Counted from the first letter of the stretch, positions 19,925 to 29,465 are shown. The stretch is DNA of 57,001 nucleotides from Fictibacillus sp. BK138 (GCF_004216955.1 NZ_SGXL01000006.1:1-57001); one strand, 5' to 3'. Notes: generated from the sequence alone by a model not told the origin. Translations and numbers: made by a program.

Positions 19925-19951
19925 GCTCCTTATAGGGCTTATTTTTTTTTG
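19920..19951 (+). terminator. purR-ridA terminator
   Basis: Stem AATAAGCTC / GGGCTTATT (one G-T) overlapping the ridA stop, 6-nt loop, then T9. Confidence 0.85.
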
Positions 19952-20050
19952 GCTATTTTAATATGTAAGGGTTTGGCACGAAAGAAAAAACCTAAAAAGC
20001 CTTATAGAACAGCAACTTCACAAATTTTTTAAAAATTTTTATTTTTCAAA

Positions 20051-20077
20051 GAAGGATTTTGTAAAATGTTGAAGAAT
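20051..20077 (+). promoter_or_regulatory. Sigma-H promoter of spoVG
   Basis: GAAGGATTT (20051-20059) and GAAGAAT (20071-20077) match the sigma-H boxes (RNAGGAWWW, RNNGAAT). The 14 nt between AGGATTT and GAATT equals the spacing of the B. subtilis spoVG promoter. An A/T-only tract lies just upstream (about 20020-20048), the type of site where AbrB binds spoVG in B. subtilis. Confidence 0.75.
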
Positions 20078-20121
20078 TGTAGTATTACGTTCTTATTATT
20101 GGAAAAAGGTGGTGTTTGTAA

Positions 20122-20412
20122 GTGGAAGTGACTGACGTAAGATTACGCCGTGTAAATACAGAAGGCCGTATGAAAGCGATTGCCTCCATTACAATCGATC
20201 ATGAATTTGTTATTCATGATATCAGAGTAATTGATGGCAATAATGGAATGTTCGTAGCTATGCCAAGCAAACGAACACCAGATGGGGAGTTCCGTGATAT
20301 CGCACATCCGATTACTTCAAGTACTCGGGAAAAGATTCAAAATGCGGTATTAACAGAATATCACCGTATGGGAGAAATGGAGTCTGCTTTGGAAGAAGCA
20401 GGAGCTTCCTAA
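20122..20412 (+). CDS. spoVG: Septation/site-specific RNA- and DNA-binding protein SpoVG
   Basis: Small nucleic-acid-binding regulator; in B. subtilis affects septation and cortex formation and is the classic sigma-H, AbrB-repressed gene. The 96 aa are nearly identical to the family: [48 protein letters not shown]. The start is GTG 20122, chosen by homology with an AAAGGTGG site upstream. It has its own terminator. Confidence 0.96.
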   Translation: MEVTDVRLRRVNTEGRMKAIASITIDHEFVIHDIRVIDGNNGMFVAMPSKRTPDGEFRDIAHPITSSTREKIQNAVLTEYHRMGEMESALEEAGAS

Positions 20413-20428
20413 TATCCTAATAAGAATC

Positions 20429-20464
20429 AAGAGCCTGGTCGCAAATGATTAGGTTCTTTTTATT
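20429..20464 (+). terminator. spoVG terminator
   Basis: AAGAGCCT / AGGTTCTT stem (one G-T), extended by an inner GGTC/GATT helix, then T-rich tail. Confidence 0.75.
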
Positions 20465-20640
20465 TGTCCATTTTTATAATAATCTGAAACCTCTGCAGAA
20501 AAATCAGCTTATTTCCTCCATATTTTTCTCTATTTATATCAAACCATTGACAATCCCGCGTCACTTCTTGAAATGCCCCCGCGTTTAAGATATATTCGTA
20601 ATGGTATATTAAGAATTAGGAGAATGGATGGAGGTTCACT

Positions 20641-22020
20641 ATGACAAATCGCTATGCGGTCATTCTTGCTGCGGGTCAAGGAACAAGGATGAAATCCAAA
20701 TTATATAAAGTGTTACATCCTGTATGTGGTAAGCCAATGGTTCAGCATGTTGTTGACCAGATCAGCTCACTTCAAATGAAGCAAATGGTGGCTGTAGTTG
20801 GCCATGGGGCAGAAAAAGTTCAGGAACAACTGGGCGATCACATTCAGTATGTCCTTCAAGAAGAGCAGCTCGGAACTGCCCATGCGGTTATGCAGGCAGA
20901 AGAGGTTCTGGCTAACGAAGATGGAGTGACTCTTGTGGTGTGTGGTGACACTCCGCTTATTACATCTGAAACCATGGAAAAGCTTATTGCTGAACATGAA
21001 TCACTTGGGGCAAAGGCTACTATCCTTACAGCGCAGGCAGATGATCCAACAGGTTATGGCCGTATCATTCGCAACAGTGAAGGTACGGTTGAGAGAAACG
21101 TTGAGCATAAGGATGCATCTGAGGAAGAGCGCAAAGTTACTGAGATTAATACAGGAACATACTGTTTTGATAATAAAGCGTTGTTTGAAGCTTTAAAGAA
21201 AGTAAGCAATGACAATGTACAGGGTGAATATTATTTGCCTGACGTAATTGAGATCTTGAAAAAGGCCGGTGAGGTTGTAGCGGCATATCAAACGCCCGAT
21301 TTCAATGAAACGCTGGGTGTAAATGACCGAGTTGCCCTTTCAAAAGCGGAAAGCTTTATGAAAAAGAGAATCAACGAGCGTCATATGAGAAATGGCGTTA
21401 CATTAATCGATCCAGAACAAACGTATATTTCCGATGATGCAGAAATCGGAAGTGATACAGTTATCTACCCTGGAACCGTTATTTTAGGAAATACGAAGAT
21501 CGGTGAAGAGAATATCATCGGTCCTCAATCAGAAATAAAAGACAGTGTGGTGGGCAATGGAAATACAATCCGCCAGTCTGTCATCCATGACAGTGAAGTG
21601 GGGAATGAAACAGCTATCGGGCCGTTTGCTCACATTCGCCCTAAATCTGTTCTTGAGAATAATGTTAAGATCGGCAACTTTGTCGAAATTAAGAAATCTG
21701 TTATGAGCACAGGAAGCAAGGCTTCACATTTAAGCTACATTGGAGATGCCGAGATCGGCAAAGATGTTAACTTGGGTTGTGGATCTATTACTGTGAATTA
21801 TGATGGTAAGAATAAGTTCCTGACAAAAGTAGAAGATGGTGCGTTCATCGGCTGTAATTCCAACTTAGTAGCACCTGTTACTGTGGGGAAAAACGCTTAT
21901 GTTGCAGCAGGTTCTACCATTACGAATGATGTTCCGGCCGAGTCGCTGTCCATAGCAAGATCGCGCCAGACCGTTAAAGAAAACTACGTTCAAAAGCTTA
22001 ACGAAAAACAAAACCAATAA
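20641..22020 (+). CDS. glmU: Bifunctional GlmU: GlcN-1-P acetyltransferase / UDP-GlcNAc pyrophosphorylase
   Basis: Makes UDP-GlcNAc for peptidoglycan and teichoic acids. The N-terminal uridylyltransferase has [12 protein letters not shown] at 9-20; the C-terminal half (from about 250) is a left-handed beta-helix of hexapeptide repeats ending in the acetyltransferase site ([11 protein letters not shown], about 360; [12 protein letters not shown], about 378). 459 aa is full length (B. subtilis 456). GGAGG precedes the ATG. glmU-prs is a conserved pair with 20 to 30 nt between. Confidence 0.96.
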   Translation: MTNRYAVILAAGQGTRMKSKLYKVLHPVCGKPMVQHVVDQISSLQMKQMVAVVGHGAEKVQEQLGDHIQYVLQEEQLGTAHAVMQAEEVLANEDGVTLVVCGDTPLITSETMEKLIAEHESLGAKATILTAQADDPTGYGRIIRNSEGTVERNVEHKDASEEERKVTEINTGTYCFDNKALFEALKKVSNDNVQGEYYLPDVIEILKKAGEVVAAYQTPDFNETLGVNDRVALSKAESFMKKRINERHMRNGVTLIDPEQTYISDDAEIGSDTVIYPGTVILGNTKIGEENIIGPQSEIKDSVVGNGNTIRQSVIHDSEVGNETAIGPFAHIRPKSVLENNVKIGNFVEIKKSVMSTGSKASHLSYIGDAEIGKDVNLGCGSITVNYDGKNKFLTKVEDGAFIGCNSNLVAPVTVGKNAYVAAGSTITNDVPAESLSIARSRQTVKENYVQKLNEKQNQ

Positions 22021-22052
22021 TTAATTAAGAGTGGGGAAGGATGAAGCCATCA

Positions 22053-23003
22053 ATGAGTACGTATGTAGATCCTACATTAAAAGTTTTCACTTTAAATTCC
22101 AATAAGGAGCTTTCAAAAGAAATTGCCGAGCATATTGGAATTGAGCTTGGAGAAAGTTCAGTAACAAAATTCAGTGACGGGGAAATTCAAATCAACATTG
22201 AAGAAAGTATCCGTGGTTGTGAAGTTTATGTTATTCAATCCACTAGCGACCCTGTTAACCAGCACTTAATGGAACTTTTAATTATGATTGATGCTTTAAA
22301 ACGTGCATCTGCTAAAACGATCAATGTCGTTATTCCATACTACGGTTATGCACGTCAAGACCGAAAAGCACGTGCACGTGAGCCGATCACTGCAAAGCTT
22401 GTTGCAAACCTGCTTGAAACAGCGGGAGCTACTCGTGTAATTGCAATCGATCTTCATGCAACTCAAATTCAAGGCTTTTTCGATATTCCTGTAGATCAGC
22501 TGCTTGGTGTGCCAATTCTTGCTAACTATTTCTCAAATAAAAACTTGGATGACATCGTTATCGTATCACCCGATCATGGTGGTGTTACAAGAGCGCGTAA
22601 AATGGCTGACCGTCTTAAAGCTCCGATCGCCATCATTGATAAGCGCCGTCCTCGCCCGAATGTATCAGAAGTAATGAACATCGTAGGTAACATTGAAGGC
22701 AAAACGGCAATCTTGATCGATGACATTATTGATACAGCGGGTACGATTACGTTAGCTGCTAATGCACTTATTGAAAACGGAGCGAAGGAAGTATATGCAT
22801 GCTGTACGCATCCAGTACTTTCAGGACCAGCTATGGACCGAATCCAAAACTCTTCTATTAAAGAACTTGTTGTGACAAACACGATCGTTCTTCCTGAAGA
22901 GAAGAAAATCGACAAAGTAACACAGCTTTCCGTAGCTCCTTTATTAGGAGAAGCAATCATCCGTGTTCACGAGCAGCTATCAGTATCTAAGTTATTTGAC
23001 TAA
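22053..23003 (+). CDS. prs: Ribose-phosphate pyrophosphokinase (PRPP synthetase)
   Basis: Makes PRPP from ribose-5-phosphate and ATP, the precursor for purines, pyrimidines, NAD, His and Trp, and the inducer of PurR and substrate of HprT in this window. 316 aa with [20 protein letters not shown] (about 97-116, ATP loop), [11 protein letters not shown] (about 133) and the PRPP loop [12 protein letters not shown] (about 217-228). ATG 22053 is preferred to ATG 22041, which directly abuts the ribosome binding site GGGGAAGG. Confidence 0.94.
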   Translation: MSTYVDPTLKVFTLNSNKELSKEIAEHIGIELGESSVTKFSDGEIQINIEESIRGCEVYVIQSTSDPVNQHLMELLIMIDALKRASAKTINVVIPYYGYARQDRKARAREPITAKLVANLLETAGATRVIAIDLHATQIQGFFDIPVDQLLGVPILANYFSNKNLDDIVIVSPDHGGVTRARKMADRLKAPIAIIDKRRPRPNVSEVMNIVGNIEGKTAILIDDIIDTAGTITLAANALIENGAKEVYACCTHPVLSGPAMDRIQNSSIKELVVTNTIVLPEEKKIDKVTQLSVAPLLGEAIIRVHEQLSVSKLFD

Positions 23004-23051
23004 GTTGAAGTCTTCGTAAACTGGTACAAGCGATGTTCTAGAAGCAGTTTA

Positions 23052-23193
23052 CGGTACGTGTTCTTATATTTATTACACGTTCGCTCAGGTTTTCTGACTT
23101 ACGCTCAAAAACGCCGAGTTACGCTCAAAATTCTCTTTCTTCGCTCAGATTGACTTTAGTTTCGCTCAAACTATTCATTTTTCGCTCAAAGTC
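23052..23193 (-). repeat. GAGCG periodic array, copy A3
   Basis: Reverse-strand array with CGCTC starting at 23082, 23102, 23122, 23142, 23163 and 23183 (spacing 20, 20, 20, 21, 20). The conserved tail (TTTACGGT, then ACGTGT/ACACGT arms) lies at 23052-23080, next to the prs end. The rest of the 420-bp gap holds a family B piece and the ctc promoter; no gene is seen. Confidence 0.85.
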
Positions 23194-23224
23194 CCTCCTT
23201 TTTATAAAAAAGGGGGGATAAAAC

Positions 23225-23333
23225 TTGATGGGGTACGCTGCAGGGGTCTCGCTTTTTCCGATATCTCAAAAAAGCTGGGGAGCTCACTGTACTCCTAGCG
23301 AAATGCGAGCATCTGGAGCGGGAATCAACCTTT
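23225..23333 (-). repeat. Family B element, degenerate copy B10
   Basis: The right part (GGGAGCTCAC, CGAAATGCGAGCATCTGGAGCG, GGAATCAACC; the middle run at 23300-23321) is the reversed left half of the element; the left part (CTGCAGGGGTCTCGC) resembles the other half in forward sense. It lies 30 bp after array A3, on the side away from the A tail. Confidence 0.6.
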
Positions 23334-23357
23334 CTAAATCGAGATAATAAACTTCAC

Positions 23358-23383
23358 GTTTTAAAATCTTTCACTTCGGGTAA
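23358..23383 (+). promoter_or_regulatory. Sigma-B promoter of ctc
   Basis: GTTTTA (23358-23363), 14-bp spacer, GGGTAA (23378-23383); consensus GTTTAA / GGGTAT with the same 14-bp spacing as the B. subtilis ctc promoter, the archetype of general-stress genes. Confidence 0.7.
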
Positions 23384-23423
23384 TCCTTTTAAGAGACTCG
23401 AAATAGGAAAGGTGGATCTCATT

Positions 23424-24095
23424 ATGGCAACGAATCTAACAGTCGAAAAACGAAATACTGAAAAACGTTCATTTTTGACGGAGTTAAGAAATAAAGGACA
23501 TGTTCCGGCAAACCTTTATGGTTATGGAACAAAGTCTGTTGCATTGTCCGTTGATGAACCTGAATTTATTAAAGCTTATAGAGAAGTAGGTAGAAACGGC
23601 GTACTCAAACTTAAAGTGGATGGAAAAGATTATTCTGTAATGGTACAGGAAATGCAAGTACACCCATTAAAGAATGCAGTTACTCACATTGATTTTATTG
23701 CGATTGATTTAAATAAAGAAACAGAAGCTGAGGTGCCAGTTGTATTAACAGGCGATTCTGTGGGGGTTAAGGAAGGCGGAGTTCTGCAGCGTGTACACGC
23801 AACTGTAAACGTAAAAGCACTGCCGTCTGACTTCCCGGAGCAATTGGAAGCTTCTGTTGAAGACTTAAATATTGGTGATTCTCTATACGTTAAGGACTTG
23901 CCGACTGGCAGCAAATACGAAATTCTTCATGAAGAAGATGAAGTAATCGCGAGTGTTGTGCCACCTAAACTTCAAGACGAAGAAACTGACCCAGAAACTG
24001 AAGAAGCGGATGAAGCTGGAGATGCTCCAGAGTCCTCCGAATCTGTTGCTGACGATGGTCAGGAAGGTCAAGAAGACGAGAAGAAAGACGAATAG
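23424..24095 (+). CDS. ctc: General stress protein Ctc (ribosomal protein bL25, TL5 form)
   Basis: 5S-rRNA-binding protein of the bL25/Ctc family, induced by sigma B and associated with ribosomes under stress. The 223 aa comprise the L25 N-domain (about 1-95: KRNTEKRSFLTELRNKGHVPA, MQVHPLKNAVTHIDFIAI) and the TL5-type beta domain (about 100-185), ending in an acidic tail of about 35 residues. ATG 23424 follows AAAGGTGG. B. subtilis Ctc is 204 aa; the extra length is the acidic tail. Confidence 0.93.
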   Translation: MATNLTVEKRNTEKRSFLTELRNKGHVPANLYGYGTKSVALSVDEPEFIKAYREVGRNGVLKLKVDGKDYSVMVQEMQVHPLKNAVTHIDFIAIDLNKETEAEVPVVLTGDSVGVKEGGVLQRVHATVNVKALPSDFPEQLEASVEDLNIGDSLYVKDLPTGSKYEILHEEDEVIASVVPPKLQDEETDPETEEADEAGDAPESSESVADDGQEGQEDEKKDE

Positions 24096-24105
24096 TTATA
24101 TACAA

Positions 24106-24129
24106 AACGCAGCCTACGCTGCGTTTTTA
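24106..24129 (+). terminator. ctc terminator
   Basis: Perfect 8-bp stem AACGCAGC / GCTGCGTT with CTAC loop, then T5. Confidence 0.82.
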
Positions 24130-24192
24130 TTCTGTTTATCAGAATTGATGTATAATGATCGTATGACATTTTAAAGGTTAGGTGAACCAAAA

Positions 24193-24753
24193 GTGAAATT
24201 GTTTATAGGACTCGGGAATCCTGGGTCAAGATTTGATGGAACCCGACATAACATTGGGTTTGAAGTAATCGACAGACTTTCCGATTCTTTGAACATTCAA
24301 ATGCAGCAAACAAAATTCAAGGGAATATACGGCACAGCCAACGTTGGCGGAGAAAAAATTTATTTGCTTAAACCTCTGACGTATATGAATTTGTCTGGTG
24401 AATGTATACGCCCATTCATGGACTACTTTCAAATACCTGTTGAGGACATTCTTGTGATTTATGACGACCTCGATACTCAACCAGGGAAACTGAGACTGCG
24501 AACGAAAGGCAGTGCTGGCGGTCATAATGGAATAAAATCTATGATTGCTCATCTTGGAACACAGGAATTTAAACGCATCCGATTCGGAATCGGCCGTCCG
24601 CAAAATCAGCAGCCTGTTCCTGATTTTGTACTTAACCGTTTCTCAAAAGAAGAACAGCTTGATGTGGAGAATGGAATTGAACGTGCAGTTAAAGCGAGTG
24701 AGGCTTTTATTGATACATCTTTTGATAAGGTGATGAATAAGTTTAACGGGTAA
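24193..24753 (+). CDS. pth: Peptidyl-tRNA hydrolase
   Basis: Releases tRNA from peptidyl-tRNA that drops off the ribosome. 186 aa, with [18 protein letters not shown] (6-23) including the catalytic His, NLSGE near 68 and the catalytic Asp in IYDDLD (about 92-97). Start GTG 24193 with TAGGTG upstream. Called spoVC in B. subtilis, where a mutation blocks sporulation. Confidence 0.95.
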   Translation: MKLFIGLGNPGSRFDGTRHNIGFEVIDRLSDSLNIQMQQTKFKGIYGTANVGGEKIYLLKPLTYMNLSGECIRPFMDYFQIPVEDILVIYDDLDTQPGKLRLRTKGSAGGHNGIKSMIAHLGTQEFKRIRFGIGRPQNQQPVPDFVLNRFSKEEQLDVENGIERAVKASEAFIDTSFDKVMNKFNG

Positions 24754-24817
24754 AGAATAGATTACACATGTTCCGCTCATAATGGTTAGTAGAATGCTAA
24801 CCGAAAGGGGAACGTAT

Positions 24818-25048
24818 ATGGCTATTCATTACAGGTGCAGGCATTGTAAAACCCATGTTGGCACCATCGATCACCATACTGTGAACACTTCGAACCTTGG
24901 ATTTGAAGCACTATCTGCAGAAGAACGGCAGGAATTACTCTCTTACAAAGAGAATGGAGATATAGAGGTAACGACTACTTGTGAAGATTGTCAGGATACA
25001 TTAGAACGATATCCTGAATTTCATACACTGAAATCTTTTATTCAATAA
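24818..25048 (+). CDS. fin: Anti-sigma-F factor Fin
   Basis: Zinc-binding forespore protein that inhibits sigma-F-bound RNA polymerase and so promotes the switch to sigma G. 76 aa, exactly the B. subtilis length, with YRCRHC near the N-terminus and CEDCQ near residue 53 as the two zinc pairs. ATG 24818 follows GAAAGGGGA. Together with csfB at 718 the window codes for both small zinc anti-sigma factors that order the forespore programme. No clear sigma-F box was recognised upstream. Confidence 0.92.
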   Translation: MAIHYRCRHCKTHVGTIDHHTVNTSNLGFEALSAEERQELLSYKENGDIEVTTTCEDCQDTLERYPEFHTLKSFIQ

Positions 25049-25054
25049 GGTATT

Positions 25055-25095
25055 GCTTTGGCCGCAGGCTATGATGCGGACCAAAGCCTTTTTCT
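25055..25095 (+). terminator. fin terminator
   Basis: GCTTTGG + CCGCA pair with TGCGG + CCAAAGC (one bulged A), 8-nt loop, followed by CTTTTTC. It separates fin from mfd. Confidence 0.82.
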
Positions 25096-25147
25096 GTTTA
25101 CATGTCATTGTTTACGGCTAGGAACGGCGCGAGAGGGGGAGGAAAAA

Positions 25148-28100
25148 TTGCTCGGATTAAAGAGATATTTTAGTCAGGGAGAAGATATTGATTCAATATT
25201 AAACGGTATAAATGCCGGACTGAAAGAACAGTTAGTTGCAGGTCTTTCAGGGTCTGCCCGTACGATGCTGATCAGCAGCCTTCATGAAAAAACGGGTAAG
25301 CCTCAACTGGTTGTCACACATAACCTATTTCAGGCACAAAAATTGTATGAAGATTTAATTTCCCTTCTACCTGAAGATGAAGTTTATTTATATCCGGTAA
25401 ACGACTTAATCTCTTCAGAAATGGCGATATCAAGTCCAGAATTAAAGAGCCAGCGCATCGATGCTCTGAACTATTTAAGCAATTCTGCTTCAGGTGTCAT
25501 CATTACACCGATTGCGGGACTAAGAAGATACTTGCCGCCTATTGAAACTTGGAAACAAGCAGGGCTTTCTTTTCAAATGGGAGAGGAGATCGATCCTGAT
25601 CAAATATTGAATAAGCTTGTTGCTATGGGGTATGAACGGACATCAATGGTCCAAACTCCTGGCGAATTTAGTGTGCGTGGGGGAATTATTGATATTTTCC
25701 CTCTAACTCTTAAGAACCCTGTTCGTATCGAACTATTCGATACAGAGATCGATTCTATCCGGTACTTTGAAGCAGAAACGCAGCGTTCAAAGGATAAAGT
25801 ACAAGAGATTTCTATTGCCCCTGCAGAAGAACTCATTTTGTTTGATGAGCATTACGAACAAGCCGCTGGTCGAATTGATGCGAGGCTGGCAGATACACTG
25901 AAAAATATTAAAGATGATTCACTTAAAGAGATGCTTGTTGAGAATATAAGTTATGAAACAGGACGTTTAAGAGAACATCAACAATTCCAAGGCATGTATA
26001 AGTATGCTTCTTTGTTTTACGATAATCCCGCAAGCCTGTTGGACTATGTTTCTTCTGATTGTTTAATCATTATGGATGAGATAGGACGAATACAGGAAAC
26101 GAGCCAGCAACTTGATAAGGAAGAAGCAGAGTGGCAAACCGCACTTTTGGAACATGGTGAACTTGTCAGGGGTCTCACGATATCCCCTGACACGAACGGA
26201 ATCCTAGGTGATAAAAAGAGTTTCCCGATTATTTATCTATCTCTTTTCTTAAGGCATGTTCCGCATACTCAGCCGCTGAACATTTTAAATGTAGAATGCA
26301 AAAGTATGCAGAACTTCCATGGACAGATGAATGTACTAAAAGGAGAAATGGATCGCTGGAAGAAGCTCGGCTTTGCGATCGTTTTTGTTGCGCTTAACAA
26401 AGAACGTGCAAACCGGCTCGAAAGAGTTCTGGCTGACTATGAGATGGATGCCGGGATAATAGATGACGACAAAGATATTCGCCCGAAAACAAGCCAGATA
26501 TTACTTGGAGATCTTGCTAGTGGATTCGAATCAACAAAGCAAAAACTTGTTGTTATAACAGAAGAGGAAGTTTTCACGAAAAAAGCGAAGCGTCCTGCCC
26601 GTAAGCAGAAGATGACAAATGCTGAACGAATAAAAAGCTACTCGGAGTTAAAAGTCGGGGACTATGTTGTTCACGTTAACCACGGGATCGGAAAATATTT
26701 AGGGATTGAAACGCTCGAGATCAAGGGCGTGCATAAAGATTATCTGCACATCAAGTACTCTGGCAATGATACGCTTTATGTACCTGTGGACCAGATCGAT
26801 CAAGTACAAAAGTATGTAGGCTCTGAAGGTAAAGAACCCAAGATCTACTCATTAGGCGGAAGTGACTGGAAAAAAGTAAAGAGCAGAGTAAAGTCATCTG
26901 TACAGGATATCGCAGATGATTTAATCAAGCTTTATGCTGAACGTGAAGCAAGCAAAGGATACGCGTTCTCAGAGGATGGTGCTGAACAGAGTGAATTTGA
27001 AGGCAGCTTTCCGTATCAGGAGACAGAAGACCAGCTGCGTACGATTGAAGAGATTAAAAAAGACATGGAAAGCATTCGTCCTATGGACCGGCTGCTCTGC
27101 GGAGATGTTGGCTATGGAAAAACAGAAGTGGCAATCCGAGCTGCTTTTAAAGCGATTATGGATGGAAAACAGGTAGCTTTTCTCGTACCGACGACCATTC
27201 TTGCTCAGCAGCACTTCGAAACATTCCGTGAGCGGTTTTCAGAGTTTCCGATTACGATTGGCAGCTTAAGCCGTTTCCGTTCAAAAAAAGAACAAAACGA
27301 AGTAATTAAAGGTTTAAAGGCAGGTACTGTAGATATTGCGATCGGTACGCACCGTCTTCTTTCAAAAGATGTGCAATATAAGGACCTGGGATTATTAATT
27401 ATTGATGAAGAGCAGCGTTTTGGGGTCACGCACAAGGAAAAGATTAAAACGCTGAAATCGAATGTGGATGTACTTACATTAACAGCGACACCAATTCCGC
27501 GTACCCTTCACATGTCCATGCTCGGTGTACGTGATCTGTCGGTCATAGAAACGCCACCTGAAAACCGTTTCCCTATTCAGACTTATGTCATGGAGTATAA
27601 CGGTTCATTGGTCCGTGAAGCCATAGAAAGAGAGATGGGCCGCGGCGGTCAAGTGTATTTCCTATATAACCGGGTTGATTCTATAGAGAGGATGGCTGAA
27701 CAGATTTCTATGCTTGTTCCTGATTGCCGAGTGGCATATGCACACGGGCAAATGTCAGAGAACGAGCTTGAAACGGTCATGCTTGAATTTTTAGAAGGAA
27801 ACTATGATGTATTAGTATCAACAACGATTATTGAAACGGGTGTTGATATTCCGAATGTGAATACGCTAATCGTCTATGATGCAGATAAGATGGGCTTATC
27901 CCAGCTTTATCAGCTCCGCGGCCGTGTAGGAAGATCCAACCGCGTTGCTTACGCGTATTTTACGTATCAGCGTGACAAAGTTTTAACAGAAGTCGCTGAG
28001 AAACGACTGCAGGCAATTAAAGAATTCACAGAGTTAGGTTCAGGCTTTAAGATTGCGATGCGCGACTTGTCTATCCGAGGTGCCGGAAACCTTCTTGGTG

Positions 28101-28687
28101 CACAGCAGCATGGATTTATCGATTCTGTAGGTTTTGACCTTTATTCGCAAATGCTTGAAGAAGCAATCGAGGAACGCAAAGGAACGAAACCAAAAGAAGT
28201 GGAAGAGGAGATGGACTTCAATATAGAAGTGGATGCTTATATTCCATCAAGTTACATTGGGGATGAGAAACAAAAGATAGAAATGTATAAGCATGTACGT
28301 GCCGCTAAATCGCTAAAAGATATTTCGGATCTGCAGGAGGAATTCATCGATCGTTTTGGCGATTATCCAGTGGAAGTTGAATGTCTGCTGCTCGCAGCGG
28401 GAATAAAGCTGCGTGCTAAGCGTGAAGGTATTCAATCGATCGAACAGAAGCAAGACACGATTAATATGCTCCTCACCGAAAGTTCAACAGCATCAGTTGA
28501 TGGAGGAAAAATGTTTGAGATCGCAAACAAAATCGGAAGACACGTGAACCTAGGTATGCAAAATAACTTTATGAAAGTGGTTATTAACCGAAAACGCCTC
28601 AAAGATCTGGAACTCTTAAAACAAGTCGACCTTTTCCTAAAAGAAATAAAGCATGCGAGGAAAGAAAAGACAACAAATACACGCTAA
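25148..28687 (+). CDS. mfd: Transcription-repair coupling factor Mfd
   Basis: SF2 translocase that removes RNA polymerase stalled at lesions and recruits UvrA. 1179 aa, like B. subtilis (1177). UvrB-like N-terminal region (about 1-350), RNAP-interaction domain (about 480-550, KSYSELKVGDYVVHVNHGIGKYLG at its start), helicase with Walker A GDVGYGKTE (about 651-659) and DEEQRF (about 752), TRG-type motif in the GRVGRSNR region (about 925) and TRCF C-domain. Start TTG 25148 is set by homology and GGGGGAGG upstream; in-frame codons upstream run through the fin terminator. Confidence 0.96.
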   Translation: MLGLKRYFSQGEDIDSILNGINAGLKEQLVAGLSGSARTMLISSLHEKTGKPQLVVTHNLFQAQKLYEDLISLLPEDEVYLYPVNDLISSEMAISSPELKSQRIDALNYLSNSASGVIITPIAGLRRYLPPIETWKQAGLSFQMGEEIDPDQILNKLVAMGYERTSMVQTPGEFSVRGGIIDIFPLTLKNPVRIELFDTEIDSIRYFEAETQRSKDKVQEISIAPAEELILFDEHYEQAAGRIDARLADTLKNIKDDSLKEMLVENISYETGRLREHQQFQGMYKYASLFYDNPASLLDYVSSDCLIIMDEIGRIQETSQQLDKEEAEWQTALLEHGELVRGLTISPDTNGILGDKKSFPIIYLSLFLRHVPHTQPLNILNVECKSMQNFHGQMNVLKGEMDRWKKLGFAIVFVALNKERANRLERVLADYEMDAGIIDDDKDIRPKTSQILLGDLASGFESTKQKLVVITEEEVFTKKAKRPARKQKMTNAERIKSYSELKVGDYVVHVNHGIGKYLGIETLEIKGVHKDYLHIKYSGNDTLYVPVDQIDQVQKYVGSEGKEPKIYSLGGSDWKKVKSRVKSSVQDIADDLIKLYAEREASKGYAFSEDGAEQSEFEGSFPYQETEDQLRTIEEIKKDMESIRPMDRLLCGDVGYGKTEVAIRAAFKAIMDGKQVAFLVPTTILAQQHFETFRERFSEFPITIGSLSRFRSKKEQNEVIKGLKAGTVDIAIGTHRLLSKDVQYKDLGLLIIDEEQRFGVTHKEKIKTLKSNVDVLTLTATPIPRTLHMSMLGVRDLSVIETPPENRFPIQTYVMEYNGSLVREAIEREMGRGGQVYFLYNRVDSIERMAEQISMLVPDCRVAYAHGQMSENELETVMLEFLEGNYDVLVSTTIIETGVDIPNVNTLIVYDADKMGLSQLYQLRGRVGRSNRVAYAYFTYQRDKVLTEVAEKRLQAIKEFTELGSGFKIAMRDLSIRGAGNLLGAQQHGFIDSVGFDLYSQMLEEAIEERKGTKPKEVEEEMDFNIEVDAYIPSSYIGDEKQKIEMYKHVRAAKSLKDISDLQEEFIDRFGDYPVEVECLLLAAGIKLRAKREGIQSIEQKQDTINMLLTESSTASVDGGKMFEIANKIGRHVNLGMQNNFMKVVINRKRLKDLELLKQVDLFLKEIKHARKEKTTNTR

Positions 28688-28710
28688 AATTTAATAAGCC
28701 CTCTCATTCG

Positions 28711-28740
28711 TGAATAGAACAGGAGATGTAACAAATAATA
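28711..28740 (+). promoter_or_regulatory. Sigma-G promoter of spoVT
   Basis: TGAATA (28711-28716), 17-bp spacer, AATAATA (28734-28740), close to the sigma-G consensus (TGAATA / CATACTA). spoVT is a sigma-G gene in B. subtilis. Confidence 0.65.
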
Positions 28741-28793
28741 AACCTAGAAAATGGAACATTCTTTCAGAGAAGGAACCATTTTGTTGTTACATC
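28725..28793 (+). promoter_or_regulatory. Long-range inverted repeat around spoVT -10 and leader
   Basis: GATGTAACAA (28725-28734) is perfectly complementary to TTGTTACATC (28784-28793). One arm lies in the promoter spacer and touches the -10; the other is in the transcribed leader. Inside, AATGG/CCATT and TTCT/AGAA could also pair. It may be two operator half-sites or an RNA structure. Confidence 0.5.
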
Positions 28794-28832
28794 AGTGCAC
28801 TATCATCATCCGAAAGTGAGGGCATTATTTAT

Positions 28833-29369
28833 ATGAAAGCGACTGGTATCGTTCGACGTATTGATGATCTTGGGCGCGTTGTTATACCTAAAGAAATCCG
28901 CAGAACACTGAGGATTCGCGAGGGTGACCCGCTTGAGATTTTTGTAGACAGAGATGGAGAAGTCATCTTAAAAAAATATTCTCCTATTAATGAGCTTGGC
29001 GACTTTGCGAAAGAATATGCCGAAAGCCTTGCTGACAGTACAGGTCATGTTGTTTTAATTGCTGACCGTGATACATATATTGCGGTAGCTGGCGGATCCA
29101 AAAAAGACTATTACAATAAAGCGATCGGCAAAGTAGTAGAATCTTCTATGAGTGACAGGAAGACTCTGGTTGAATCAAACGGTACAGAAGCTGAGCTTAT
29201 TGATGGTATTAAAGAAAATACATCTCATGTAATCGCACCAATCATAGCGGGTGGCGATCCAATCGGAGCGGTCGTTATGATCGGAAAAGAAGGAAAGAAG
29301 CTTACTGAACTGGAGCAGAAACTTGCTGAAACAGCTGCAGGATTTTTAGCCAGACAGATGGAGCAATAA
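28833..29369 (+). CDS. spoVT: Stage V sporulation regulator SpoVT
   Basis: Forespore transcription factor that tunes sigma-G genes and spore germination. 178 aa: AbrB-type swapped-hairpin domain (MKATGIVRRIDDLGRVVIPK, then EIRRTLRI; 1-50), a linker, and a GAF domain (about 60-178). ATG 28833 is used by homology; GTGAGGG is upstream. Closely related in its N-domain to AbrB of this window. Own promoter and terminator. Confidence 0.95.
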   Translation: MKATGIVRRIDDLGRVVIPKEIRRTLRIREGDPLEIFVDRDGEVILKKYSPINELGDFAKEYAESLADSTGHVVLIADRDTYIAVAGGSKKDYYNKAIGKVVESSMSDRKTLVESNGTEAELIDGIKENTSHVIAPIIAGGDPIGAVVMIGKEGKKLTELEQKLAETAAGFLARQMEQ

Positions 29370-29399
29370 GAAAGGGCTAACTTCGCCCTTTCTTTTTTT
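29369..29399 (+). terminator. spoVT terminator
   Basis: Perfect 9-bp stem AGAAAGGGC / GCCCTTTCT, 7-nt loop, T7. Confidence 0.88.
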
Positions 29400-29414
29400 A
29401 TTTTCCATATATGT

Positions 29415-29431
29415 GTATCGCCGGGCGATAC
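29415..29431. promoter_or_regulatory. 17-bp palindrome upstream of yabM promoter
   Basis: GTATCGCC-G-GGCGATAC is an almost gap-free 8+8 palindrome ending 28 bp before a TATAAT. It is GC-richer than the surroundings and has no T tract, so an operator is more likely than a terminator. Confidence 0.45.
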
Positions 29432-29456
29432 GTTGCAACAAAGGCATGAGCGCTTG

Positions 29457-29465
29457 TGGTATAAT
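29457..29465 (+). promoter_or_regulatory. Extended -10 promoter upstream of yabM
   Basis: TGG-TATAAT forms an extended -10. TTGCAA lies 21 bp upstream (29433-29438), too far for a standard -35. A family B element lies between this promoter and yabM. Confidence 0.5.

Noticed and set aside
23082-23187. CRISPR array
   Set aside because: The repeated motif is only about 8 bp and spacers 12-13 bp with partial homology between arrays; there are no cas genes. This does not fit any CRISPR type.
24754-24817. Sigma-F promoter for fin
   Set aside because: Only a weak GGTTAGTA-like -10 could be found and no GYATA at the right distance, so it was not listed.
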